Assembly: GCF_000422885.1 (NCBI RefSeq)
Contig: NZ_AUGX01000017.1
Coordinates: 86,833-150,832 of the forward strand
Length of the DNA: 64,000 bases
Source: Ottowia thiooxydans DSM 14619
Lineage (GTDB): Bacteria > Pseudomonadota > Gammaproteobacteria > Burkholderiales > Burkholderiaceae_C
Direction: 5' to 3'
The notes below the pieces were generated by a model, which saw only the letters and a program-made list of their open reading frames with translations, was not told the origin of the DNA and ran no database searches. The position numbers and the translations under genes were made by a program. Numbering within the stretch: the first letter of the stretch is position 1; the number at the start of each line of letters is the position of its first letter. Of the stretch, positions 16,410 to 25,122 are shown piece after piece.

Positions 16410-18821
16410 TCAAGGTGACGGCGACGGCGGACTGGTCATCATCATGGTGGGCACGGCAAGTGGCAAGTTGGCGTTCTTGAAGTCGTCCAGCATGGTGAAG
16501 AGCAAATCGCTGCGCACGCCGCTGGCCAGGCGCGGACTGGCGACATAAGCGGTGGCCTGGAAAATCAGGCTGCCATTTTCTATACCCTCCAGGCTCAGCG
16601 ACGGCTCCGGAGACTCCAGCACGCCGGGGTGGGCGCGGCAGGCGGCCAGCATCAGCTCGCGCACCAGCTTGGCGTCCGTCGACAGCGGCATGGGCAGGCG
16701 AATCAGCACGCGGCCTTCGGTGCTGGTCAGCGTCATATTGCGTACGGTCTTGGTGATGAACTCGGAGTTCGGCACGATGACGGTCGAACGATCACCAAGC
16801 TGGATCTCGGTGGCTCGCACGTTGATGCGCTTGATGTCCCCCTCGGTAGTGCCCAACACCACCCAATCGCCCACCTTCACGGGTCGCTCGGCCAGCAGGA
16901 TCAGGCCCGAAATGAAGTTCTGCACGATGGCCTGCAAGCCAAAGCCAATACCCACTGACAAGGCGCTGGCAATCCACGCTATGCGGTTGATGCCAATGCC
17001 CATGGCGGACATCCCGGCGGCCACCACCAGCACCACGCCCGCGTAATTCAGCAGGGTGGACAGCGAGCTCTGCATGCCCGGCTCCATCGTGGTCGTGGGC
17101 AAGTAGCGCTCGCGCAGCCAGCGCTGGAACACGCGCAGTGCCACGAAGCCGCCAATCAGCACAGCCAGCGCGCTGAAGATGGCGGCCGGCTTGATCTGGA
17201 ACTCGCCTATGGTGAGGCCGGCGCTGATGCGGTCGCTTTGCTGGAGCACTTCGTCCGGCCGTGTGCCCAGTTGCGTGCCGAGTGCGATCAGCATGTACAG
17301 AAACAACAGCACGCGCGACAGCGCCGACAGCACCACGGCGGCCTGATCCAGCGTAGCTGGCGCAAAACCGAAGCTCTTTTGCAGGCGCTGACCGACGTTG
17401 CTGCGCGAGGACACGAGCGCCATGAAAAGGTCGTCGGCGAATTTGAACAACACGTAGAAGCTGATGCCCACCAACCCCGCCCAGGCCAGTTGCATCGCGA
17501 GCAAGCTGGCCACACTCATATAGCCGATGACCACCAGCAGCACCACGCCCACCAGCACCAACGCAACCAGGCCCAGCACCAGCCCCTCCCACAACGGGCG
17601 CGGGCCGGACGGTTCCGCCTCGTCCTCCTGCGCCTGCTCCGGCATGTGAAGGCGTGCCAGCATGGCAGCAATCAACAACACCAGCGCCATCGCGGTGATG
17701 GCCTGACTGGCATGTACCGCGGCCGTACTGAGCTGGACGATGGCTGCCACCTGCGTGGGCACCCAGACCAGCACTCCGAGCAACGCCACCAGCCAGGGAT
17801 AAGGGCTGAGCCTCAGCGCCTGTGCATCGGAGAGGGGTGGCAGCCGCCACGACGGGCGAGCGTTCGCCAGCAGCGCGCGGCCCAAGCTGGTCACAAATAC
17901 GATGTACAGCACCGACTCATCGACCAAGGCAATCAGCTTGCCCGACAGCGGGCCAAACTCAGCGCGCTCCTGCAAGGTCTGCAAAAATCCCTGCAGGGCG
18001 AGCGCCACCACCACCATATTGACGGCGACGATGGCGATGACCAGCAACGAGCGTCTTAGGCGGCCGCCCGGCAGCAGACGCTGCGCCAGACGGGCCAGCC
18101 CGCGTTCGGCCAGAACGTCGCCTACGGTGATCGCCAGCAGCGCCAGGGCCAGAGCTAGCAGCATGGCGCCACGGTGCTCGGGTGTCGCCAAACGAGCGCC
18201 TGCGGCCTGCAACTCTGCCGCCAACGGTGCCAAGCGCGCGCGGTCGCCCGGCCAGGCATCGGCCAGCTCACTCCAGAACGCGCCGCCAAGGGGTGACGGT
18301 GCGCGGTCGGTCAGTTGCGCGGCAAAAAGATCACGCTCGCGGGCGCGCAATGCCTCGCTGCGTTGCTGGGTGTCGACCACGATCAGCCGCGCCAGCTTGA
18401 TGTCTGCATCCACCGCGTTGCGCTCACGGGTCAGCGTAAGGCGCTGACGCTTGATGTCCGGGTCTTCACTAGCGCCGGCGGCCGGGGCTGCACCTAACTC
18501 ACCCAGCCGCGCATTCAGGTCTTTTAGCTGGCCGGTGCGCGCCGCGATGATGCGGGCGGCATCTGCGTTCAGTGCGGCATAGCTGCTCAGCAGCGCGCTC
18601 ACGGCTTCGTTGCCCACAGCGGTCGTGGGCAATCGTTCGAACTGGCTGCGCAGGGATTCGACATCGGGCAGCGGTGCATCGGCAGCCAGCGCCGGTGCAC
18701 CCGGCACAACCGGCGCCGAAGCCGCCACAGCAGGCTGGGCCTGAACCGTGGGCAGCACCAGGCAGGACAGGAAAGCTAAGGCGAGAGCGCAACGATGGAT
18801 CCAGGTCATCTGCAGCATCAT
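16410..18821 (-). CDS. Mechanosensitive ion channel (MscS family) with N-terminal DUF3772
   Basis: An 803-residue inner-membrane channel. Residues 1 to about 28 are a signal peptide (ALALAFLSCLVLPTVQAQ). A periplasmic helical region with DUF3772 character covers about 60-200. Around ten membrane helices follow, and the MscS domain lies at about 590-790. The pore-helix and beta-domain segment is recognisable as GIGFGLQAIVQNFISGLILL, then RPVKVGDWVVLGTTEGDIKR and STVIVPNSEFITKTVRNMT. Such large MscS relatives release solutes on hypo-osmotic shock. The gene stands alone; strong open frames on the opposite strand are shadows of its GC-rich codons. Confidence 0.92.
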   Translation of the reverse strand: MMLQMTWIHRCALALAFLSCLVLPTVQAQPAVAASAPVVPGAPALAADAPLPDVESLRSQFERLPTTAVGNEAVSALLSSYAALNADAARIIAARTGQLKDLNARLGELGAAPAAGASEDPDIKRQRLTLTRERNAVDADIKLARLIVVDTQQRSEALRARERDLFAAQLTDRAPSPLGGAFWSELADAWPGDRARLAPLAAELQAAGARLATPEHRGAMLLALALALLAITVGDVLAERGLARLAQRLLPGGRLRRSLLVIAIVAVNMVVVALALQGFLQTLQERAEFGPLSGKLIALVDESVLYIVFVTSLGRALLANARPSWRLPPLSDAQALRLSPYPWLVALLGVLVWVPTQVAAIVQLSTAAVHASQAITAMALVLLIAAMLARLHMPEQAQEDEAEPSGPRPLWEGLVLGLVALVLVGVVLLVVIGYMSVASLLAMQLAWAGLVGISFYVLFKFADDLFMALVSSRSNVGQRLQKSFGFAPATLDQAAVVLSALSRVLLFLYMLIALGTQLGTRPDEVLQQSDRISAGLTIGEFQIKPAAIFSALAVLIGGFVALRVFQRWLRERYLPTTTMEPGMQSSLSTLLNYAGVVLVVAAGMSAMGIGINRIAWIASALSVGIGFGLQAIVQNFISGLILLAERPVKVGDWVVLGTTEGDIKRINVRATEIQLGDRSTVIVPNSEFITKTVRNMTLTSTEGRVLIRLPMPLSTDAKLVRELMLAACRAHPGVLESPEPSLSLEGIENGSLIFQATAYVASPRLASGVRSDLLFTMLDDFKNANLPLAVPTMMMTSPPSPSP

Positions 18822-19035
18822 AGGAGGCCGGTGAAGCGATTCACGGATAGCTTGCGCTTAATAGGCCAACCTATGTTTCAAAATGCTTCATGATGATGCT
18901 TGGCAGGGTATCGAATTGAGGGGTTTAGCTGCGCGCAAGCAACGGGTCATTTCAACTCACGCCCTTCGGTTGATTTCGCGGTAGCTCGAACGGTGCGCGG
19001 AGTGGTGATCCGCGGCAAGCGCAAGCAGTGGGGCC

Positions 19036-20463
19036 TTACCGGCCCGGCCGCCAAGTCCCATGAAACCCGAACGGCACGCGGTGCGGCAAATGGGCGACCG
19101 CAACCGGGCCTGTCGGCAGATCCGTGGCATCAAAAACCAGCAAGTCACTGCGTTTTTCCTTTTCACGCCATGCAACGGCAAGCAGCCAACCGTCGCCTTC
19201 AGCTGCGCCGGTCGAGCGTGGTACAAAAACCGGTTCGGACACCACGTCCCCCTGCGGCAGCGTGTACATGCTGCGCTTGCAGGTATCAAAGTCGAAACCA
19301 GCGAGGCTGTCGTAGAGCACGCTTTCCGAGTCGTCCCGCGCGCGCGATGTCGCATGACAGGTGTAGAAGCCGTAGCGGTTACGCCTGCCCGTGTAGCGCT
19401 CGTCGATGCGCGGGAACTCCGCCGCCAAGTCGTCCAGGTACTCGCGCTGGAACCCAGTGTCCGAGCTGCTCAAGTTGAAAGTCCAGCGGCACAGGCGCGC
19501 GGCCATGGCGGCCGGGTCTCCGGGACGGCCTTCAGCATCAGGCAAGCCGGGTGCTGTGTCCGACTGCATCACATAGGCCACGATGGTGGTGCCATCGTCC
19601 CAGGCATTCATCACATGAAACACGTGGCAGGCGTCGGCGTCGAACCAGCGCAGGGTCTCCGCCGCACTGCCACGCTGCATTACGCCAACGTGGGTTCGCA
19701 GGCCCGCCTCCCATGCTAGCAGTGGCTTACCACGCATGGCGCGTTCTACGCTAAGCGTCAGCGGTGTGACCGGGAAAAGAACATGCCCACGCGTCACCAT
19801 GAAGTCGTGCGCCATGCTGGCATACGGCGCCGTGAATGACTCGAGCCGCGTGACCTCACAGTCCTTATCCATCACGCCATAGAGCATGGTCGGCGAGCAA
19901 GGGCCGTCGGGTGAATACGCGAAGAAATGCAGGTCGCCGCTTTCGGGGTCTACTTTCGGGTGTGCGGTGCAGCGCGAGGTCACGCGGTCGCCGAAACTTT
20001 GGTGACCTTTGGAGGCCAGTGTATGAGCGTCCAGCTCAAAAGGCTGATGCGACTCTTCCAGCGCGAACAGCCGCCCGCCATGCCACAGCATGCTGGTGTT
20101 GGCAGTTCCACCGTTTTGGCCTTGCGCCAGTGGATCGCTGGTGGCGGGGTTGCCGAAGGTTCCAAAGAGCGCGCGTCCTGCTGCATTCTCAAGCTGCCAT
20201 TTCGGGGTGCGCGCCCAACGGTTGCTGTAGGACACCCTGCCCTGGTCGATGTGAAATGCATGCACCATGCCGTCGCCAGAGAACCAGTGGTAGTTATTGT
20301 CGCGCGGTGCGTATTGCGGGCTGGGGCCGACACGGTACAAACTGCCTGAAAGCTCCGGGGGCAGACTGCCTTCGATATGGAGCGCCGAGATGTCATGCTC
20401 CTCGGTGAGTGGCGCGTAGTTGCCTGTAAAAAAGTGAGGATTGTTCTGCATTGAGGTGTTCAC
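19036..20463 (-). CDS. Carotenoid oxygenase family protein (apocarotenoid/lignostilbene dioxygenase-like)
   Basis: A 475-residue non-haem iron dioxygenase of the carotenoid cleavage family. The four iron-binding histidines are all placed: TAHPKVDP near residue 170, MAHDFMVTRGHVLFPV near 220, CHVFHVMNAWDDG near 285 and the terminal VPFGFHGTW. The N-terminal signature GNYAPLTEEHDISALHIEGS and SLYRVGPSPQY also match. Members cleave a conjugated double bond in carotenoids, stilbenes or related phenylpropanoids. It lies 23 bp after a MerR regulator and shares its promoter. With no carotenoid genes nearby, a lignin-type stilbene substrate is as plausible as a carotenoid. Confidence 0.9.
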   Translation of the reverse strand: MNTSMQNNPHFFTGNYAPLTEEHDISALHIEGSLPPELSGSLYRVGPSPQYAPRDNNYHWFSGDGMVHAFHIDQGRVSYSNRWARTPKWQLENAAGRALFGTFGNPATSDPLAQGQNGGTANTSMLWHGGRLFALEESHQPFELDAHTLASKGHQSFGDRVTSRCTAHPKVDPESGDLHFFAYSPDGPCSPTMLYGVMDKDCEVTRLESFTAPYASMAHDFMVTRGHVLFPVTPLTLSVERAMRGKPLLAWEAGLRTHVGVMQRGSAAETLRWFDADACHVFHVMNAWDDGTTIVAYVMQSDTAPGLPDAEGRPGDPAAMAARLCRWTFNLSSSDTGFQREYLDDLAAEFPRIDERYTGRRNRYGFYTCHATSRARDDSESVLYDSLAGFDFDTCKRSMYTLPQGDVVSEPVFVPRSTGAAEGDGWLLAVAWREKEKRSDLLVFDATDLPTGPVAVAHLPHRVPFGFHGTWRPGR

Positions 20464-20486
20464 AGCGAAAAATTCTTGGGGCTTGT

Positions 20487-21527
20487 TCAGAAGATAGATG
20501 CGCCGTCCAGATCGGCGATGGCTTGCCCCACATAGGCAGCCAATGCCTCGTCGATGCCAGAGCCAGCCCGCAGAGTCGCGTCGTGGTGGAACGCACTTTG
20601 CAGCTTGGCGTGCAACGCGATATCACCTCCAGCCTTGGCGAGCGAGAGCGCTTGCCAGCGCAACGCCAGCGCGCGCATGGCGGCCCCTTTGGAAGCAGTT
20701 CCCGCCAGCATCTGTTGCCGCACTTCGGCGATGAGCGGTGGCCATGCATCGGTCTGCGCCACGTAATGCCGACGCAAAGTGGCCATGTCTTCAGCGCTGC
20801 AGTAAGGAGCGTAGAGTTGCAGGCGCACGAAGGCCATCGCGTGCGAGATATACCGAATGCCCGTGCGGTCAACGCCGGTCATCGCGTGAAGCGACGGCTC
20901 GTTCCAGTGCATGGCATAGAGCTTCATCAACAGACCTTCGTCGCCGCCAGCCTCTTCGAGCAACAGCTCTATCCAACGTTGCGCCAGAGTCTGTGCCTGC
21001 GGGTCTTCAGGCGAAACGCCGGCCGCAACCAAGCGCTGCAACAATGCCGACAGTTCGGTGCGCTCCTGCACCACGGCATTCGCGAAACCCTCCCGCTGAG
21101 TCTTGAGCGTGCGCTGGTCATCGTCGCTGAGGTACTTCGAGCCCGCATCCATGCTTTCAAGCGCCAGGAGCCAGTCGTCAATGTCCGGTTCTTCACTGGC
21201 TTGCAACTGGCTCTGTACTGTGAGCAGATGAGTGCGCAGCATCGATGCCTGCTCAATTTCTCGGTTGAGTTGCGCAACTTGCTGGGCCACGACTTCCGAA
21301 ATCCCGCCGGCCGCGTTGTCAAGCAAACCGTGTATTTCAGCCAGCGACAGGCCAAGTCGCCTCAAGGCCTGAATGCGGTAGAGCCGCGCCACGTCTTTGC
21401 CGCCGTATAGGCGGTATCCTCCACTGGACCTTTCAGACGGCTTCAGCAGGTCGATGTCGTCGTAATGCCGCAAGGCGCGTACGGTCAATCCGGTACGCCG
21501 AGCGAGTTCGCCAATCTTCAAAAACAT
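20487..21527 (-). CDS. MerR-family transcriptional regulator with long effector domain
   Basis: A 346-residue regulator. The N-terminal MerR winged helix reads MFLKIGELARRTGLTVRALR, then HYDDIDLLKPSERSSGGYRL, with a dimerisation coiled coil near residues 75-115. The 200-residue C-terminal part is helical with two WxxL/AxAGGD-like repeats reminiscent of TipA-S ligand-binding domains, though this is only a resemblance. It is the first gene of a two-gene operon with the carotenoid oxygenase and is preceded by a classic 19-bp-spacer MerR promoter, so it should autoregulate and activate the oxygenase gene upon ligand binding. Confidence 0.88.
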   Translation of the reverse strand: MFLKIGELARRTGLTVRALRHYDDIDLLKPSERSSGGYRLYGGKDVARLYRIQALRRLGLSLAEIHGLLDNAAGGISEVVAQQVAQLNREIEQASMLRTHLLTVQSQLQASEEPDIDDWLLALESMDAGSKYLSDDDQRTLKTQREGFANAVVQERTELSALLQRLVAAGVSPEDPQAQTLAQRWIELLLEEAGGDEGLLMKLYAMHWNEPSLHAMTGVDRTGIRYISHAMAFVRLQLYAPYCSAEDMATLRRHYVAQTDAWPPLIAEVRQQMLAGTASKGAAMRALALRWQALSLAKAGGDIALHAKLQSAFHHDATLRAGSGIDEALAAYVGQAIADLDGASIF

Positions 21528-21550
21528 GCTTTACCTTCCAAGTAGAAAGC

Positions 21551-21581
21551 ATCCTAGACCCTTCCGTAACGAGAGGGTCAA
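21551..21581 (-). promoter_or_regulatory. MerR-type promoter with 19-bp spacer and internal operator
   Basis: On the minus strand a TTGACC -35 box (21581-21576) and a TAGGAT -10 box (21556-21551) are separated by exactly 19 bp. That is the over-long spacer characteristic of MerR-activated promoters. Inside is an inverted repeat, GACCCT (21557-21562) with AGGGTC (21574-21579). It lies 24 bp upstream of the MerR start at 21527, so the MerR/carotenoid oxygenase operon is the predicted target. Confidence 0.82.
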
Positions 21582-21839
21582 GCTGTTTTTGAGAGTCCCG
21601 CATGTTTTTTTTGGTTCACCAACCAAACCGCGAACTCAGCCAGCGAGGTTACCGGCCTGGCCAGAGGCAATCTAACGAAGGCCCCTCAGCATGGCGTGCG
21701 TTTGCCTTCGCTGGTTCTCCGCCAAACCCACATCGGTCAAGATTAAGTCGCGCGCACTGAAGGTACCCAAGGACGCAGCACGCTGAGTCGGCACTCAGAC
21801 AGGGGATGGTCGTCCCCCGGAAATGCGTGACGAACCTCT
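21582..21839. other. Gene-free stretch between MerR promoter and liv operon end
   Basis: Together with the MerR promoter this makes a 312-bp gap between the MerR start and the 3' end of the LivF gene. No open frame with coding character, repeat or convincing terminator hairpin was seen in it. Confidence 0.6.
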
Positions 21840-22559
21840 TTATTGGCCTAGAAGACTTAGAAGCAAACGGGGATCGCGAACCACCTCATCAGCTGTGTAT
21901 GAATCCGAAACCGTTCCGGACTCAACGACATAAGCCCGGCTTGAACATTTGAGAGTGGAATAAACATTCTGCTCTGCGATCAAGATGGTGCATCCTTGAT
22001 TCACGATTGCACGAATAATCTCAAAAAGCTTGTCGGTCATGATAGGAGAGAGTCCTAGCGATGGTTCATCAAGTAAGAGTAATTTGGGCGCACCCATCAA
22101 GGCGCGCGCAATGGCAACCATCTGCTGTTCGCCGCCGCTCAAAGTCCCGACCTCCTGCTGGCGGCGCTCACGAAGAATGGGAAACAATGCCTCCAGCTTG
22201 GACAGCTCCTCCTGCAACTGGTGCTTGGACAGCCGGCGCTGAAACGCGCCCAAGGTGATGTTGTCCAGCACGCTCATACGCGGAAATATTTGCCTTCCCT
22301 CCGGACACAGAATCAGGCCATTCCGAACGGCTGTCGCTGTATCCCAGGCACTGCAATTTTCCCCATTGAACTCCACTTGGCCGGAGGTCATGGCCTGGAC
22401 ACCGGAAATCGTCTTCAGCAAGGACGATTTACCCGCGCCGTTCGTGCCAATGAGTGCCACGCACTCCCCGGGCTCCGCGCGCAACGACGCATTCGACACC
22501 GCAACCTTTTTTCCATAGGAAACGGAAAGCCCCGAGACGCTCAGTAGTGCTTGACTCAT
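21840..22559 (-). CDS. livF: LivF-type branched-chain/organic acid ABC transporter ATPase
   Basis: A 239-residue ATPase with Walker A GTNGAGKSS, signature LSGGEQQMVAIARAL and Walker B LLLLDEPSLGLSP, and the short LivF-type C terminus. It pairs with the LivG subunit encoded just upstream, on the cytoplasmic face of the LivHM permease. The ATG at 22559 lies 1 bp after the LivG stop; an in-frame upstream ATG within livG is rejected. It is the last gene of the TetR/ligase/hydratase/Liv operon. The cargo of this family ranges from branched-chain amino acids to urea, amides and aromatic or aliphatic acids; the adjacent acyl-CoA ligase favours a carboxylic acid. Confidence 0.9.
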   Translation of the reverse strand: MSQALLSVSGLSVSYGKKVAVSNASLRAEPGECVALIGTNGAGKSSLLKTISGVQAMTSGQVEFNGENCSAWDTATAVRNGLILCPEGRQIFPRMSVLDNITLGAFQRRLSKHQLQEELSKLEALFPILRERRQQEVGTLSGGEQQMVAIARALMGAPKLLLLDEPSLGLSPIMTDKLFEIIRAIVNQGCTILIAEQNVYSTLKCSSRAYVVESGTVSDSYTADEVVRDPRLLLSLLGQ

Positions 22560-22560
22560 T

Positions 22561-23307
22561 TCAGTTGTGCCCGAGATAAACTTCACGAACGAGAGGGTTG
22601 ATCAACAGGCTCTGGGGATTGCCGCTGGCGACGTATTTTCCAGCAGCGATGACCGTGATGTCATTACAGAGATCCATCACCAGGCTCATCTTGTGATCGA
22701 TGAGTAACAAGGTGATGCCTTTGGCATTGAGACCGCGCAGGAATTCCTTCAATAGGTTGACCTCGGCCTCAATCAATCCCCCGGACGGCTCATCCAGCAA
22801 AAGCAGTTGGGGCTGATTCACCAGCGCCATACCAATGCTCAGTTTCTGGAGTTCCAGGTTGTTCAAATCAGCTGGATATTGGTCCCGCAACGGGGCAAGA
22901 CCTGTGAGCTCCAATACCAATTCCACTTGCCCTGCCTCTGCATCGGTCAGCCGGGATCGAATCCAGGACCAGATCGACGAGGCTGGACCATACGCTGCAG
23001 CCTGCAGGTTTTCCTCCACGGTGTGATGGCCGAATGATTGAGAAGACTGAAAGGTTCTCCCAATACCCAGGCGGCATTTCCGAAATGCTCCGAGCGTGGA
23101 TACATCCTGCCCTTGGTAGTACACCCTCCCAGCGTTAGGCCGGATCACGCCGGCGATCGCATTGAACAGCGTGCTCTTGCCGGCTCCATTCGGACCGATC
23201 ACCCCATAGATATCGCCAGTGTGAACGGAAAAACTGACCTCGGATACAGCGCGCAGGCCACCAAACGACCGACTCAGATTGTCGACTTTCAAAAGAACTT
23301 CGCTCAT
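22561..23307 (-). CDS. livG: LivG-type ABC transporter ATPase
   Basis: A 248-residue ATPase with Walker A GPNGAGKST and Walker B QLLLLDEPSGGL. The ABC signature is degenerate: where LivG proteins normally have a YGQQR-type motif this one has LNNLELQKLSIGMAL. The D-loop and H-loop (LLIDHKMSLVMD) are present. The ATG at 23307 overlaps the LivM stop by ATGA. Signature loss in one subunit of a heterodimeric ABC pair is known from asymmetric ATPases, so the transporter may still work with LivF carrying a consensus signature. Confidence 0.9.
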   Translation of the reverse strand: MSEVLLKVDNLSRSFGGLRAVSEVSFSVHTGDIYGVIGPNGAGKSTLFNAIAGVIRPNAGRVYYQGQDVSTLGAFRKCRLGIGRTFQSSQSFGHHTVEENLQAAAYGPASSIWSWIRSRLTDAEAGQVELVLELTGLAPLRDQYPADLNNLELQKLSIGMALVNQPQLLLLDEPSGGLIEAEVNLLKEFLRGLNAKGITLLLIDHKMSLVMDLCNDITVIAAGKYVASGNPQSLLINPLVREVYLGHN

Positions 23308-24248
23308 GAACGCCACTTTCGAATCAGGTCTGACCATTCGACAAGCTTTCCATAGATGCCAGACGGTGCGCGCTGGACAACGACGATCAGGATGGTCCCC
23401 ATGATCACCAGCCTGTATTGCTCCGCATCGCGCAGGATCTCAGGGAGGATGGCAAAGATGAAGGCACCGATAATGATCCCGCCGATGGTGGTACGACCAC
23501 CAATGATCAGTGCCATCAACGCAGTAAACCCTAGTTCATAGCCGGTCACGGCGGGGTTGATATAGGTGAGAAATACCGCATGAAATGAACCCGCAATGGC
23601 GGCGATGGACGCGCTAACCACGAATGCCAAAAGCTTGGCCGTTGAGATGTCAATACCAATGGCGTCCGCCAGCAAGGGGTTGTCCCGGATGGCCCGCAGG
23701 CGGCGGCCAAATGCAGACCGCATCAGCCAGAAATAAATGGCTGTGACCACCAAGGCAACAACGGCGATCAAAAAATAGAAGGCCAAGGCTTGGTTTTCTG
23801 GAAGCCACTCGAGAACACCCGGCTTGGCGATGTTGGAAATTCCGAGTTCGCCATGGGTAATGTTGAGATTCTTGGCCGCAATGTGAATCAGAAGCGCAAA
23901 CGCCATCGTGGCAATCACAAAGTAGTGCCCCGCGAGCTTCAGCGTAAGCACCCCGATCAGGAGTCCAAAAATCGCAGCCAGAGCAATGCCTGCAGGAATG
24001 CTCCACCAGAAATTTAGTCCATGGTCTACCGTTAGCACCGCCGTGGCATAGGCACCCACGCCGAACAAGGCGCCATGCGCCACCGATACCAGACCGGCAT
24101 GGCCCACAGCGATATCGACCCCGACGAACAGAATGACGAAAATCAGCAGTTGGGTGGCCAGTTGGAGGTGATAGTCTGACCCGAAAAAAAGCGGGACCAG
24201 TACAAAGAAGACCACCAGCCACACGAACAAGGATTTGCGCTCCATCAT
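23304..24248 (-). CDS. livM: LivM-type ABC transporter permease
   Basis: A 314-residue polytopic inner-membrane protein of the branched-chain amino acid permease family. About eight to ten hydrophobic helices are present, with family blocks VDIAVGHAGLVSVAHGALFG, FGRRLRAIRDNPLLADAIG and FTALMALIIGGRTTIGGIII. It forms the channel with LivH. The start at 24248 overlaps the LivH stop by ATGA, and its own stop overlaps the LivG start in the same way, so the three are tightly coupled. Confidence 0.92.
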   Translation of the reverse strand: MMERKSLFVWLVVFFVLVPLFFGSDYHLQLATQLLIFVILFVGVDIAVGHAGLVSVAHGALFGVGAYATAVLTVDHGLNFWWSIPAGIALAAIFGLLIGVLTLKLAGHYFVIATMAFALLIHIAAKNLNITHGELGISNIAKPGVLEWLPENQALAFYFLIAVVALVVTAIYFWLMRSAFGRRLRAIRDNPLLADAIGIDISTAKLLAFVVSASIAAIAGSFHAVFLTYINPAVTGYELGFTALMALIIGGRTTIGGIIIGAFIFAILPEILRDAEQYRLVIMGTILIVVVQRAPSGIYGKLVEWSDLIRKWRS

Positions 24249-25111
24249 CCAACCCTCCCAGCCTTTCCAAAGACGCCACTGGGCTTGAAGATCAAGACGG
24301 CGATCAGGAAAATAATCGAATAGGCATCACGGATATGGGGGGAGAAATATGCTGACCCAAAGGATTCGGTAATGCCGACAAAAAGCCCCGCCGCCAGGGC
24401 ACCATTGATGGAGCCCATGCCTGCCATCACCACAATGATGAAGGCCTTGAGGACCAGAAAATCCCCCATGGTGGGATAGACCTGCGAGATGGGCGCCAGC
24501 AGCCCGCCAGCCACCGCCGACAAACCACTGCCCACCGCCATCGTCAGCATCGCGATCTTCCGCGGCGAGATGCCCACCACGAGCGCACCGAACGGATTCT
24601 GTCCGGCCGCACGGATCGCGTGCCCCAGGCGCGTCTTCGTCAGGAAGACGTTCAAGCCCATGACCGCCAGCAGGACCCCGGCGATGATAATCAGGCGCTG
24701 ATAGGTCACCCGGGCTCCCATGATTTCAACCGCACCAGACACAGGCGGCTCCACCACCATGGGGTTGGGTCCAAACGTCAGCAAGGCAATGCCTTGCAGA
24801 ATCAGCAGCAAGCCGAAGGCCGCGATAAACAGCGTGGCATGGGGTTTGTCGCGAAGCGGTTCGAAAACCAGATACTGCACGATCGCGCCCAGCCCCATAC
24901 CGACCAGAACCGACATCGCCAGAGCCGTAAAGTACGAAAACTCGTTTGATGTCAGGTAGGCCAGCGCGTATGCCGAGATCATCGCATGCGCGCCAAAGGC
25001 AAATTGCGGTATTTCCAGAACCCCGAATACCAGCGCCAGAGACACGGCCACGAGTCCGTAGACACACCCTGCCATCAATCCATTGGCAAGAATTTGGGCG
25101 AAATCGTGCAT
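24245..25111 (-). CDS. livH: LivH-type ABC transporter permease
   Basis: A 288-residue permease subunit with hydrophobic helices throughout and family blocks ANGLMAGCVYGLVAVSLALV, TKTRLGHAIRAAGQNPFGAL and IIVVMAGMGSINGALAAGL. It partners LivM. The gene follows the substrate-binding protein gene after only 11 bp and overlaps livM by 4 bp. Confidence 0.92.
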   Translation of the reverse strand: MHDFAQILANGLMAGCVYGLVAVSLALVFGVLEIPQFAFGAHAMISAYALAYLTSNEFSYFTALAMSVLVGMGLGAIVQYLVFEPLRDKPHATLFIAAFGLLLILQGIALLTFGPNPMVVEPPVSGAVEIMGARVTYQRLIIIAGVLLAVMGLNVFLTKTRLGHAIRAAGQNPFGALVVGISPRKIAMLTMAVGSGLSAVAGGLLAPISQVYPTMGDFLVLKAFIIVVMAGMGSINGALAAGLFVGITESFGSAYFSPHIRDAYSIIFLIAVLIFKPSGVFGKAGRVG

Positions 25112-25122
25112 GAACTTACGCC

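Noticed and set aside
16792..18059. Long open frames opposite and in other frames of the mechanosensitive channel gene
   Set aside because: Low-complexity His/Gln/Arg- or Gly/Ala-rich translations typical of shadows in GC-rich DNA; the channel gene has clear motifs throughout.
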